This document shows, piece after piece, positions 1-5,940 of a stretch of DNA of 7,257 nucleotides. Positions within the stretch are counted from its first letter, which is position 1, and each line of letters begins with the position of its first letter. The stretch is from CAZIRO01 sp964541595 (lineage in GTDB: Bacteria; Acidobacteriota; HRBIN11). The DNA lies in the NCBI GenBank assembly GCA_964541595.1, contig CAZIRO010000142.1, positions 1-7,257 of the forward strand. The letters are read 5' to 3'. A model generated the notes under the pieces. That model ran no database searches. It had not been told where the DNA came from and saw only the letters and a list, made by a program, of their open reading frames with translations. The translations under genes were made by a program, and so were the position numbers.

Positions 1-1
1 G

Positions 2-1366
2 TCATCCCGTTCGGTGGAGGTATACTTTCCCGAAAATCACCGCTGGTACAGTGTATCCCGATACCCGATGCGCGCCCCCGAAGGGGAAGTTCGCGGGAGG
101 GTCATCGTACTGAAAGACATTACCGAACAAAAGCGTTCTGCATCTCAGTTGCAGCGCAACTATCAGATCCAGCGGCTGATCAACTCGATCCTGGAGATCT
201 CCCTTTCCGATGACCCGCTGGAAACGATTCTGCAACGTGCGCTGGAGTGCATTGTCACGTCGGAATGGCTGCCCATGGAACCCAGGGGAGCGATATTTCT
301 GAACGATCCGGAACGTCATGAGTTGCATATGGTAGCCCAGTACGGGCTGACAGCGCAGCATCAGCGCGTATGTGCAGTGGTTCCTCACGGAACGTGTCTC
401 TGCGGACGCGTGGCCACGGAAAACCGGACCGTATTCTGGAAGTGGCAGCAGGATGCGCGGCACGAGTTAACGCAGCCGGAGATGCAACCGCACGGGCATT
501 ACTGTATCCCGATTCATGTGGACGATCGGCTGATCGGGGTGCTCATGGTGTACCTGAAGGTAGACTATGACCACCGGGCAGAGGATGAACAGGTGCTTAT
601 GGCCATCGCGCATCTACTGGCGGTGATCATCCGTCGGAAACAGGCGGAAATGGAGCGCAATCTCATGGAACGGCGGCTGCACCATCTGGAACGCATGGAA
701 ATTATCGGTCAGATGGCCATGGGCGTGGCGCACGAGGTGCGCAATCCCCTGATGGCCATTCTGGCGACGACGGAGGTGCTGTATCGGGATCTCAAGGAAT
801 CACCGGAGTATCGACCGTTTCTGGACAACATCCGTGACCAGGTGCAGCGGTTGACCACACTGATGCAGGAACTGCTCGATCTCGGAAAACCTGTCCCGCC
901 ATCGCAGTTGCAGCGTGTCTCCGTGCCGGAACTCTGCGTGGAGGCGATGGAACGGTGGCAACAGGGACAGCGTGACCTTCAGGTCCGGATTCAATTCACC
1001 CAGTTGACGCCGGGTGCGATTGACGTGGCAGCCGATCCGGTCCGTCTTCAGCAGGTGGTCGTCAATCTTCTGGAAAACGCGGTCCAGAACAGTCCTGCGG
1101 GATCGACCATCCGGGTCACGGTGGCGCGCGAGGGGAATACGGCATGTATCCGGGTCATCGATGCGTGTCCCGGCATTCCCGCCGAGATCATGGGCCGCAT
1201 TTTTGATCCCTTTTTTACCACACGCAAACGGGGCACGGGGCTGGGTCTGAGTATTGTCCGCAACATCATCGAAAGTCTCGGCGGCGAGATCACCGTGCAC
1301 AATAACGATCCGCCTCCTGGGTGTACATTTGAAATCCGTTTGCCATTATATATAGGGAAGATATAG
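2..1366 (+). CDS. PAS-GAF sensor histidine kinase (5' end cut off)
   Basis: This is the kinase half of a two-component system; it would autophosphorylate on histidine and pass the phosphate to a response regulator, most likely the activator encoded next. The frame is open from base 2 and its first residues already read as the end of a PAS/PAC domain (RWYSVSRYP, then DITEQKR), so the true start lies upstream; the internal GTG at 14 is not a credible start. Counting from the first visible codon: PAS end 1-45, GAF about 55-205 (with CLCGR and a HGHYCIPI strand), HisKA about 230-300 with H-box AHEVRNPL (His244, codon 731-733), and a HATPase domain with N-box LLENA (Asn359), F-box FDPFFTT and G2 box GTGLGL (411-416). 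The G1 box reads DACPGI where DxGxGI is usual, so Cys389 replaces the first glycine. No membrane segment is visible in this part. The stop is 17 bases before the next gene. Confidence 0.93.
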   Translation, partial: SSRSVEVYFPENHRWYSVSRYPMRAPEGEVRGRVIVLKDITEQKRSASQLQRNYQIQRLINSILEISLSDDPLETILQRALECIVTSEWLPMEPRGAIFLNDPERHELHMVAQYGLTAQHQRVCAVVPHGTCLCGRVATENRTVFWKWQQDARHELTQPEMQPHGHYCIPIHVDDRLIGVLMVYLKVDYDHRAEDEQVLMAIAHLLAVIIRRKQAEMERNLMERRLHHLERMEIIGQMAMGVAHEVRNPLMAILATTEVLYRDLKESPEYRPFLDNIRDQVQRLTTLMQELLDLGKPVPPSQLQRVSVPELCVEAMERWQQGQRDLQVRIQFTQLTPGAIDVAADPVRLQQVVVNLLENAVQNSPAGSTIRVTVAREGNTACIRVIDACPGIPAEIMGRIFDPFFTTRKRGTGLGLSIVRNIIESLGGEITVHNNDPPPGCTFEIRLPLYIGKI

Positions 1367-1383
1367 AGAGAAGGAGACGACGG

Positions 1384-2706
1384 ATGCGCCCGCGTGTGCT
1401 GGTCGTGGATGACGACACGGCCGTGCTATTCGGTTTGACGCATTATCTGGACCGCATCGGTTTTGAACCCACCCAGGCGCAATCCCTCGCGGAGGCACGT
1501 CAGCACATTCATGAACACCAGTTCGACATCATCATGCTGGACATGCGTTTGCCGGATGGGGATGGGCTGGAATGGATTCCGAATCTGCGCGAGATGCTCC
1601 CCGATGTGGCCATCGTGGTCATTACCGGATACGGGGACATTCCGCTGGCTGTGGAGGCGATGCGCAGGGGCGCGGACCACTTCCTGACCAAACCGGTGAA
1701 CCTGGACGATCTGGAAGTGTTCCTGCGCAAGAGTATCGAACTGGGCACGTTGCGCCGGCGGGTGTCTGCGTATCGGCGGCTGGACCGCGGTCCGGTGATG
1801 TATTTCGGGGAGACACCGATCATGCGAGAAGTCCGACGCCTCGCCCAACTGGCTGCGGAAAGTGATGCGCCGGTGTTGATCCTGGGAGAAACGGGTACCG
1901 GAAAGGGAATGCTGGCCCGGTGGATTCATGCGCACAGCCAGCGGGCACCGATGCCGTTCGTCGAGGTCAACTGCTCGAGTCTGCGCGGTGAATTGCTCGC
2001 GAGTGAACTGTTCGGTCACGTTCGGGGCGCGTTTACGACGGCGATTCGCGACCGTAAGGGCCTGGTCGAGGCGGCCGATGGGGGTACGCTGTTCCTGGAC
2101 GAGATCGGGGATATGGATCTCGCCGTGCAGGCCCAGATTTTACAGGTCATCGAGGAGAAACAGTTCCGCCGCCTGGGCGAGGTCCGTGTACGGCGCAGTG
2201 ATTTCCGGTTGATCTGTGCGACCAATCAGGATCTCGATCGGGCGGTCCAGTCCAGACGGTTTCGGAGGGATCTGTACTATCGGATTCACGTGTTTCCGAT
2301 TTACATGCCCCCGCTACGGGATCGTCGGGAAGACATCCCGGGGCTTGTGCGACACATCCTGCAACACCTGGGTGCGGGGGACCGTGAGGTGACGCGCGCG
2401 GCCCTTGAGCGGTTGCAGACGTACGATTGGCCGGGGAATGTTCGTGAGTTGCGCAATGCATTGGAACGGGCGCTCATTCTTGCGCCCTCCGGACCGCTCC
2501 TGCCAGAACATTTCGCGTTCCTGCAGACGGCACCGGAGGAGGCAACAGCATCCGCCACCCCTGTCGGAGATGACGAGGTCGCCCGCATTCTGGCCACCAT
2601 TCGACAGTGCGGTGGCAATAAAAAACGCGCCGCGCAGGTGCTCGGAATTTCCCGATCGACACTGTATCGGAAGATCCGGAAGGCGAAGGCGCGGCATAGG
2701 GAATAA
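1384..2706 (+). CDS. NtrC-family sigma-54-dependent response regulator
   Basis: This is a 440-residue enhancer-binding activator of sigma-54 RNA polymerase, a normal length for the family. The receiver (about 1-120) has acidic residues D9-D11, phosphoacceptor D53 (MLDMRLPDGDG), T81 and K103. The AAA+ domain (about 138-370) has Walker A GETGTGKG (168-175), a sigma-54-contact loop GAFTTA (215-220) in place of GAFTGA, Walker B TLFLDE (235-240), a RRFRRDLYYR segment (291-300) and sensor II GNVREL (351-356). The C-terminal Fis-type HTH (about 400-435) includes GGNKKRAAQVLGISRSTLYRKI. A Shine-Dalgarno AAGGAG (1371-1376) lies 7 bases before the ATG. The gene sits directly behind the histidine kinase, so the two are probably a cognate pair. 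Downstream come a candidate enhancer and a sigma-54 promoter, so it probably controls the following operon; that link is inference. Confidence 0.96.
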   Translation: MRPRVLVVDDDTAVLFGLTHYLDRIGFEPTQAQSLAEARQHIHEHQFDIIMLDMRLPDGDGLEWIPNLREMLPDVAIVVITGYGDIPLAVEAMRRGADHFLTKPVNLDDLEVFLRKSIELGTLRRRVSAYRRLDRGPVMYFGETPIMREVRRLAQLAAESDAPVLILGETGTGKGMLARWIHAHSQRAPMPFVEVNCSSLRGELLASELFGHVRGAFTTAIRDRKGLVEAADGGTLFLDEIGDMDLAVQAQILQVIEEKQFRRLGEVRVRRSDFRLICATNQDLDRAVQSRRFRRDLYYRIHVFPIYMPPLRDRREDIPGLVRHILQHLGAGDREVTRAALERLQTYDWPGNVRELRNALERALILAPSGPLLPEHFAFLQTAPEEATASATPVGDDEVARILATIRQCGGNKKRAAQVLGISRSTLYRKIRKAKARHRE

Positions 2707-2709
2707 ACA

Positions 2710-2750
2710 GGAATACGGGGACGGATCCGATCTGCCCCACAGGGTATTCC
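2710..2750 (+). other. Possible hairpin after the activator gene
   Basis: GGAATAC (2710-2716) pairs perfectly with GTATTCC (2744-2750). Inside it GGGG (2717-2720) can pair with CCCC (2735-2738), leaving a 5-base bulge on the right (2739-2743). The loop holds the self-complementary octamer CGGATCCG (2722-2729). It begins four bases after the stop codon at 2704-2706, where a terminator for the kinase-activator unit would be expected. No T-run follows, so it is not a canonical intrinsic terminator; it could be a factor-dependent end, a 3' mRNA stabiliser, or chance. Confidence 0.35.
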
Positions 2751-2758
2751 CGGTGGGT

Positions 2759-2800
2759 GTGTCGCATAGTGTCTCATGATGTGCGACACACATGCAACAC
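2759..2800 (+). promoter_or_regulatory. Candidate enhancer (UAS): four related half-sites
   Basis: Four 10-bp half-sites related to GTGTCGCATG lie side by side. Two read forward: GTGTCGCATA (2759-2768) and GTGTCTCATG (2769-2778). Two read in reverse: TGTGCGACAC (2780-2789, reverse complement GTGTCGCACA) and CATGCAACAC (2791-2800, reverse complement GTGTTGCATG). The first and third form a perfect inverted repeat, GTGTGTCGCA (2757-2766) with TGCGACACAC (2782-2791). The middle two form a compact 21-bp dyad with GTGTC/GACAC ends. The cluster centre is about 140 bp upstream of the -24 box, a usual distance for enhancer sites bound by sigma-54 activators, and TGTCGC/GCGACA-type arms are a form seen at such sites. 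The likely ligand is the Fis-type HTH of the activator encoded at 1384-2706. The repeats are directly visible; the function is inferred. Confidence 0.72.
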
Positions 2801-2919
2801 ACCCTGGGACATATTCCGGCCCACAGGTTTTGCACGCGCCTCCCGCACGACGGCAATACCGTACAGTTTCGTCCGTCCATCGTTCGCCGGATTTCCCGCC
2901 ATGCCCGCTGTTTCCGGTT

Positions 2920-2935
2920 TGGCACCACATTTGCA
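2920..2935 (+). promoter_or_regulatory. Sigma-54 promoter (-24/-12)
   Basis: The sequence TGGCAC (2920-2925), five bases, then TTGCA (2931-2935) matches the sigma-54 consensus TGGCAC-N5-TTGCW at every defined position. The invariant GG (2921-2922) and GC (2933-2934) are separated by exactly 10 bases. Transcription should start near 2945-2947, leaving a leader of about 40 bases before the receiver gene. The promoter is non-coding under the start chosen for that gene, lies in a 280-base intergenic region, and follows a candidate enhancer and a sigma-54 activator gene. It should drive the receiver-EAL-stressosome operon. Confidence 0.93.
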
Positions 2936-2974
2936 CCGCTGATTCGGATGAAAAAGTATCGTCCGCAACGTCCC

Positions 2975-2979
2975 GGGAG
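2975..2979 (+). promoter_or_regulatory. Ribosome binding site fixing the receiver start
   Basis: GGGAG lies 7 bases before ATG 2987. It is only one base from the in-frame ATG 2981, which makes that codon a poor start. The in-frame ATG 2948 sits at or next to the predicted transcription start and would be nearly leaderless. The in-frame ATG 2792 lies upstream of the promoter. The site therefore favours 2987. Confidence 0.75.
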
Positions 2980-2986
2980 TATGGTC

Positions 2987-3397
2987 ATGGGGACGCAGGA
3001 AGAGTGCAAAAATGTACAGTCTATTCTGATCGTGGACGATGAACAGGCCATTCTCATGGCCTTCTGTAAACTCTTTCAGAGTCCGTACGTCCACATTGAC
3101 GTTGCCGAAACGCTGGAAGAGGTCCGGAACTATTTGCAACAACGCGTGTATGACGTCGTGATCGCCGATCTCCGGCTGACCGGGGTGCTGGGCGAAGAGG
3201 GGCTGGATATTCTCCGCTGGATCCGTGAACATGCCCCGCAAACGCGGACCATTCTGATGACCGGATACGGAAATCCGGAAGTGATGGAACGGGCGTATGA
3301 ACTCGGCGCAGCGTTCTATTTTGAAAAACCGGTGGCGGTGCATGCCCTGGAAGAGGCGTTACGGGCTCTCGGCATCCGCGTCGAGGCGCACGAATGA
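2987..3397 (+). CDS. Single-domain response regulator (receiver only)
   Basis: This is a 136-residue CheY-like receiver with no output domain. The fold markers are all present: acidic pair D17-D18 (ILIVDDE), phosphoacceptor D61 (VVIADLRL), T92 (ILMTGYG) and K114 (FYFEKP). The short insert after D61 (LTGVLGEEG) is longer than the usual LPG(M/R)(D/S)G turn. Such proteins act by phosphorylation-dependent contact with a partner. The next gene overlaps its stop codon (ATGA), so an EAL or stressosome partner is plausible. The phosphodonor could be the kinase at the window start or one encoded elsewhere. It is the first gene behind the sigma-54 promoter. The open frame extends upstream to an ATG at 2792, but that start would precede the promoter, and its extra residues resemble no domain. 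Confidence 0.9.
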   Translation: MGTQEECKNVQSILIVDDEQAILMAFCKLFQSPYVHIDVAETLEEVRNYLQQRVYDVVIADLRLTGVLGEEGLDILRWIREHAPQTRTILMTGYGNPEVMERAYELGAAFYFEKPVAVHALEEALRALGIRVEAHE

Positions 3398-4233
3398 GTC
3401 ATACGCACGACTTTTCGCCGAAGACCGTCGCGGAACTGGTGCGCCGTGGATTTTATTCCACGGTATTTCAACCGATACGGGATACAAAATCATTGACCAT
3501 ATACGGCTATGAAGCACTCCTGCGGGGACCACGCGGCACGCCGCTGGCGCAACCGGGTACACTCTTTCACGGCAACCATATGCTCTCTATGGAACTTATC
3601 AGCGAGATCGACCTCGCGTGTGTCGGTTCGGCCATTCGGAACGGTCGTAAGCTCGCACGGTATGCACGCCTGTTCATCAACGTGTGTGGAGAGACGCTGT
3701 GGTATATTGCGCATCACGCGCGGGAATGGTTTCGCACGCTGGAAGTACTGGAACTGCCGCCAGAGCGGGTGGTCTTTGAGGTTTCGGGAAACATGGAATG
3801 GACCCAGGCGAGAGCCATTGCCCAGCATCTGCAGCGCATCCGTGCGGCGGGTATTCAGATCGCTTTGGACGATGTGGGTACACTGTATCCGTGGTTGTAT
3901 CACGTACTCTGGCTGGAACCGGATTATCTCAAGGTCGAACGGGGGTTTGTGGAAGGGATCGAACATTCGCCCCGCAAACAGGCCATTGTGGACGGCCTGA
4001 ACCGACTGGCGCAGCGGGTCGACGCACGGTTGATCATTGAAGGCATTGAAACCCGCGCGGAGTGGCAGACCGTGCAGGATCTGGACGTCCCGTTTGTTCA
4101 GGGATTCTGGCTGGGCCTGCCGCTGCCTGCGGACAAGTGGATGCAGACGGAAATGCACAGAACCTGTAGCAATTCCCCGGTGCCGGGTTTTATTCGGGAA
4201 CCGCTGCGTTTCGTCCGACCGCCCCAAAACTGA
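3394..4233 (+). CDS. Stand-alone EAL-domain protein (possibly altered c-di-GMP phosphodiesterase)
   Basis: This is a 279-residue EAL protein with no other recognisable domain; the family hydrolyses cyclic-di-GMP to pGpG, or binds it when degenerate. The EAL signature is YGYEALLRG (E40). Other expected active-site residues are present: N96 (LFINVCG), E129 (VVFEVSG), D159-D160 (IALDDVG), K180 (DYLKVE), E216 and E219 (IIEGIET) and Q236 (VQGFWLG). Two regions depart from consensus. The second glutamate of the usual ExTE motif is Gly132, and loop 6, usually DFGTGYSSL, reads DVGTLYPWL; the usual KID is KVE. Activity could be reduced or rewired. A tail of about 35 residues follows the fold. The start ATG overlaps the upstream stop (ATGA) and has GAGG (3383-3386) 7 bases before it, implying translational coupling to the receiver. 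The stop is 17 bases before the rsbT gene. Confidence 0.92.
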   Translation: MSHTHDFSPKTVAELVRRGFYSTVFQPIRDTKSLTIYGYEALLRGPRGTPLAQPGTLFHGNHMLSMELISEIDLACVGSAIRNGRKLARYARLFINVCGETLWYIAHHAREWFRTLEVLELPPERVVFEVSGNMEWTQARAIAQHLQRIRAAGIQIALDDVGTLYPWLYHVLWLEPDYLKVERGFVEGIEHSPRKQAIVDGLNRLAQRVDARLIIEGIETRAEWQTVQDLDVPFVQGFWLGLPLPADKWMQTEMHRTCSNSPVPGFIREPLRFVRPPQN

Positions 4234-4250
4234 ACGGGAGTGGATACCCC

Positions 4251-4898
4251 ATGCACCCTGCCGGGTCCGTTGACATAGTCCGAATGAGCGAACGGTTACT
4301 ATCGGCCCTGGAAACCCAGCGGCTGATCGTTACATCCGCGCTACGTGAGCAGATCCGGGCATTGTTTCGATCGGCGGGAACGCTGGACCACGATCGGATT
4401 GCCGAACGGGTGGTGTCATATGTATGGCTGTTCGGTGGCGATAGTGCACCGCAGATCCTGGTCGAACTCGATCGGGTCACGCAGGGCGTCTTCGGATTCG
4501 CGCCCCGGGACCGCACCATTCCCATCACGGGAGAGGCATCCATTGTAGTGGCACGCACGGAGGCCAAGCGGCTCGCGATGAAAATGGGGTTTCGCCCCGT
4601 ACTGCAGACGAAGGTGGCCACGGCGGCATCCGAATTGTCCCGCAATATCTATATGTATGCCGGTGAAGGGGAGATCATTCTGCAGGTGCGGACAACTCCC
4701 CGGAATGGTATCGCCGTCATTGCCCGGGATCGGGGGCCCGGTATTGCGGATGTGCAGGCCGTCCTTGCGGGACAGTTTCAATCCCGCACCGGCATGGGAA
4801 TGGGTTTGCGCGGCGTCCGATCCATTGCCGATGCGTTTTCCATCCGTTCCGTGCCGGGCGAGGGAACGGAGGTCATCGCTGAATTTTACCGGACATGA
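4251..4898 (+). CDS. rsbT: RsbT-type switch kinase with N-terminal extension
   Basis: RsbT is a GHKL-fold serine/threonine kinase held in the stressosome; on stress it phosphorylates RsbS and RsbR, leaves the complex and activates a downstream target. Residues about 92-215 match RsbT closely: GEASIVVARTEAKRLAMKMGF, N-box ASELSRNIYMYAGEGEI (Asn132), G1 box DRGPGI (160-165), G2 box GMGMGLRG (181-188), then SIADAFSIRS and GEGTEV. The protein has 215 residues, against about 133 in Bacillus RsbT. The extra N-terminal stretch (about 13-90) looks helical and I cannot assign it to a family. The ATG at 4251 has GGGAG (4236-4240) 10 bases before it; ATG 4284 is an alternative that loses 11 residues. 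It precedes rsbR, whereas in the classical order it follows rsbS. Confidence 0.92.
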   Translation: MHPAGSVDIVRMSERLLSALETQRLIVTSALREQIRALFRSAGTLDHDRIAERVVSYVWLFGGDSAPQILVELDRVTQGVFGFAPRDRTIPITGEASIVVARTEAKRLAMKMGFRPVLQTKVATAASELSRNIYMYAGEGEIILQVRTTPRNGIAVIARDRGPGIADVQAVLAGQFQSRTGMGMGLRGVRSIADAFSIRSVPGEGTEVIAEFYRT

Positions 4899-4929
4899 TC
4901 CGTACGCGGGGCACTGCTGGATATCTCAT

Positions 4930-4935
4930 AGGAGG
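4930..4935 (+). promoter_or_regulatory. Ribosome binding site fixing the rsbR start
   Basis: A perfect AGGAGG lies 6 bases before ATG 4942. The frame stays open far upstream through rsbT to ATG 4657, but those residues are an rsbT shadow with no globin-like sequence. This site and the globin domain boundary place the start at 4942. Confidence 0.88.
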
Positions 4936-4941
4936 GTGCCA

Positions 4942-5940
4942 ATGGAACAACGTGAAGTCACACCGGCCGGCTGGATTATGAACGATCGGGAAATTCACCG
5001 GCGATTGGAGTTCCTGAGCGTCACGGACGACGATATTGAACGTATTCGTCGGGTGGCGCCCTATCTGAAATCGCTATCCGGGGAATTTGCGAATCGGTTT
5101 TACGATCACCTGTTGCGGTTTTCCGAACTGCTCCCGCTGCTGGAGGGGCGGCTCGAACATCTGAAGATAACGCAGGCACGGTATTTCGAGGAAATGCTCA
5201 CGGGTCCGTATGACGTGGCATACGTACAGAATCGGGCACGGGTCGGGCAGGCACATGAACGGATCGGTCTGGAACCGAAATGGTATATCGGTGCGTTCAA
5301 CCTGTATTTTCAGATCGTATCCGATCAGTTGCGACAGAACGAGTCCCTCAACCTGGACGAGATCATCGATACGCTCCTTTCGCTCGTGAAGATTATCTTT
5401 TTTGATGTCGGTTTGACGATCGACGTGTATATTGACACGCTGATCCGGACCGTACGCGAACGGGAAGAGGAGATACGACGGCTCCAGGAAGCGGCGATTC
5501 GCGAACTCTCCGCACCGGTCATTGAGGTCTGGGACCAGATTCTGGTTCTCCCGCTCATCGGTCCAATGACCACACGGCGGGCGCAGGAGATCACGGAACG
5601 TTTACTCGCGGCAGTCGTCGAGAAGAAGGCCCATGTGGTGATCATCGACATTACCGGCCTGCCGGTCATGGATACGTCCACGGCGAATCACCTGTTTCGC
5701 ACGCTCCAGGCTGTGGAACTCCTCGGGGCCACCACAATCGTGACCGGTATTCGGCCATCCATTGCGCAGACGGTGGTCAACCTGGGTATCGATACGTCCA
5801 TGCTGCGTACGAAAGCACGCCTGGCCGATGGTCTCCGCATGGCGTTCGAAATCCTCAGGATCCAGCAGCCCGCGACGGCCCAGGAATCCCTGCTTACCAA
5901 CGGAGAAGCCACGCAACCGTGGAAGGAATCCGCGCCATGA
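4942..5940 (+). CDS. rsbR: RsbR stressosome protein with haem-globin sensor domain
   Basis: RsbR paralogues form the stressosome core with RsbS; the N-terminal turret senses and the STAS domain binds RsbT. This 332-residue protein has a globin-coupled-sensor (protoglobin-type) domain at about 15-170. The F-helix signature RVGQAHERIGLEPKWYIGA contains the expected proximal haem ligand His105, and Tyr54 (NRFYDHLL) fits the B10 distal position. A charged helical linker (about 168-190, VREREEEIRRLQEAA) leads to a STAS domain (about 190-305). The STAS domain matches RsbR, with LPLIGPMTTRRAQ, VVIIDITGLPVMDT and GIRPSIAQTVVNLGID. Thr211 and Thr245 align with the two RsbT-phosphorylated threonines of Bacillus RsbR (T171, T205). 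Bacillus RsbR has a globin fold without haem; the histidine here predicts haem and oxygen, CO or NO sensing. A tail of about 25 residues follows STAS. The stop overlaps the rsbS start. Confidence 0.95.
   Translation: MEQREVTPAGWIMNDREIHRRLEFLSVTDDDIERIRRVAPYLKSLSGEFANRFYDHLLRFSELLPLLEGRLEHLKITQARYFEEMLTGPYDVAYVQNRARVGQAHERIGLEPKWYIGAFNLYFQIVSDQLRQNESLNLDEIIDTLLSLVKIIFFDVGLTIDVYIDTLIRTVREREEEIRRLQEAAIRELSAPVIEVWDQILVLPLIGPMTTRRAQEITERLLAAVVEKKAHVVIIDITGLPVMDTSTANHLFRTLQAVELLGATTIVTGIRPSIAQTVVNLGIDTSMLRTKARLADGLRMAFEILRIQQPATAQESLLTNGEATQPWKESAP
5923..5927 (+). promoter_or_regulatory. Ribosome binding site favouring ATG 5937 for rsbS
   Basis: AAGGA lies 9 bases before ATG 5937, inside the 3' end of rsbR. 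An upstream in-frame GTG at 5919 has no comparable site and would add six residues not expected before the RsbS-like start (IDRIPILRI). The ATG overlaps the rsbR stop (ATGA), a typical coupled start. Confidence 0.75.

Noticed and set aside
1743..1755. GGGCACGTTGC inside the activator gene as a sigma-54 site
   Set aside because: The spacing between the GG and GC elements is far too short and the site is within coding sequence.
2818..2833. Second sigma-54 promoter (GG ... TTTTGCAC) in the intergenic region
   Set aside because: The GG-to-GC spacing is 12 bases rather than 10 and the -24 element is poor.
2853..2875. IHF site between the enhancer and promoter
   Set aside because: Bending by IHF would be expected with this layout, but I find no convincing WATCAA-N4-TTR match.
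2792..2986. N-terminal extension of the receiver gene from ATG 2792
   Set aside because: It would overlap the enhancer edge and the sigma-54 promoter, so a transcript from that promoter could not carry it. The extra residues look like no domain, and ATG 2987 has the better Shine-Dalgarno.
2301..3343. Long minus-strand open frames across 2301-3343
   Set aside because: They run antisense to the activator and receiver genes, give low-complexity Arg/Pro/Ser-rich translations with no domain, and would cover the promoter region. They look like shadows of GC-rich coding DNA.
4270..4302. TTGACA near the rsbT start as a sigma-70 -35 box
   Set aside because: The hexamer is perfect, but the 17-bp position has CGGTTA, and the better TACTAT lies at 21-bp spacing. 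It also falls within coding sequence, so chance is more likely.
4657..4941. Long upstream start for the rsbR frame
   Set aside because: The extra 95 codons lie inside rsbT in another frame. A perfect AGGAGG precedes ATG 4942 and the globin domain begins just after it.
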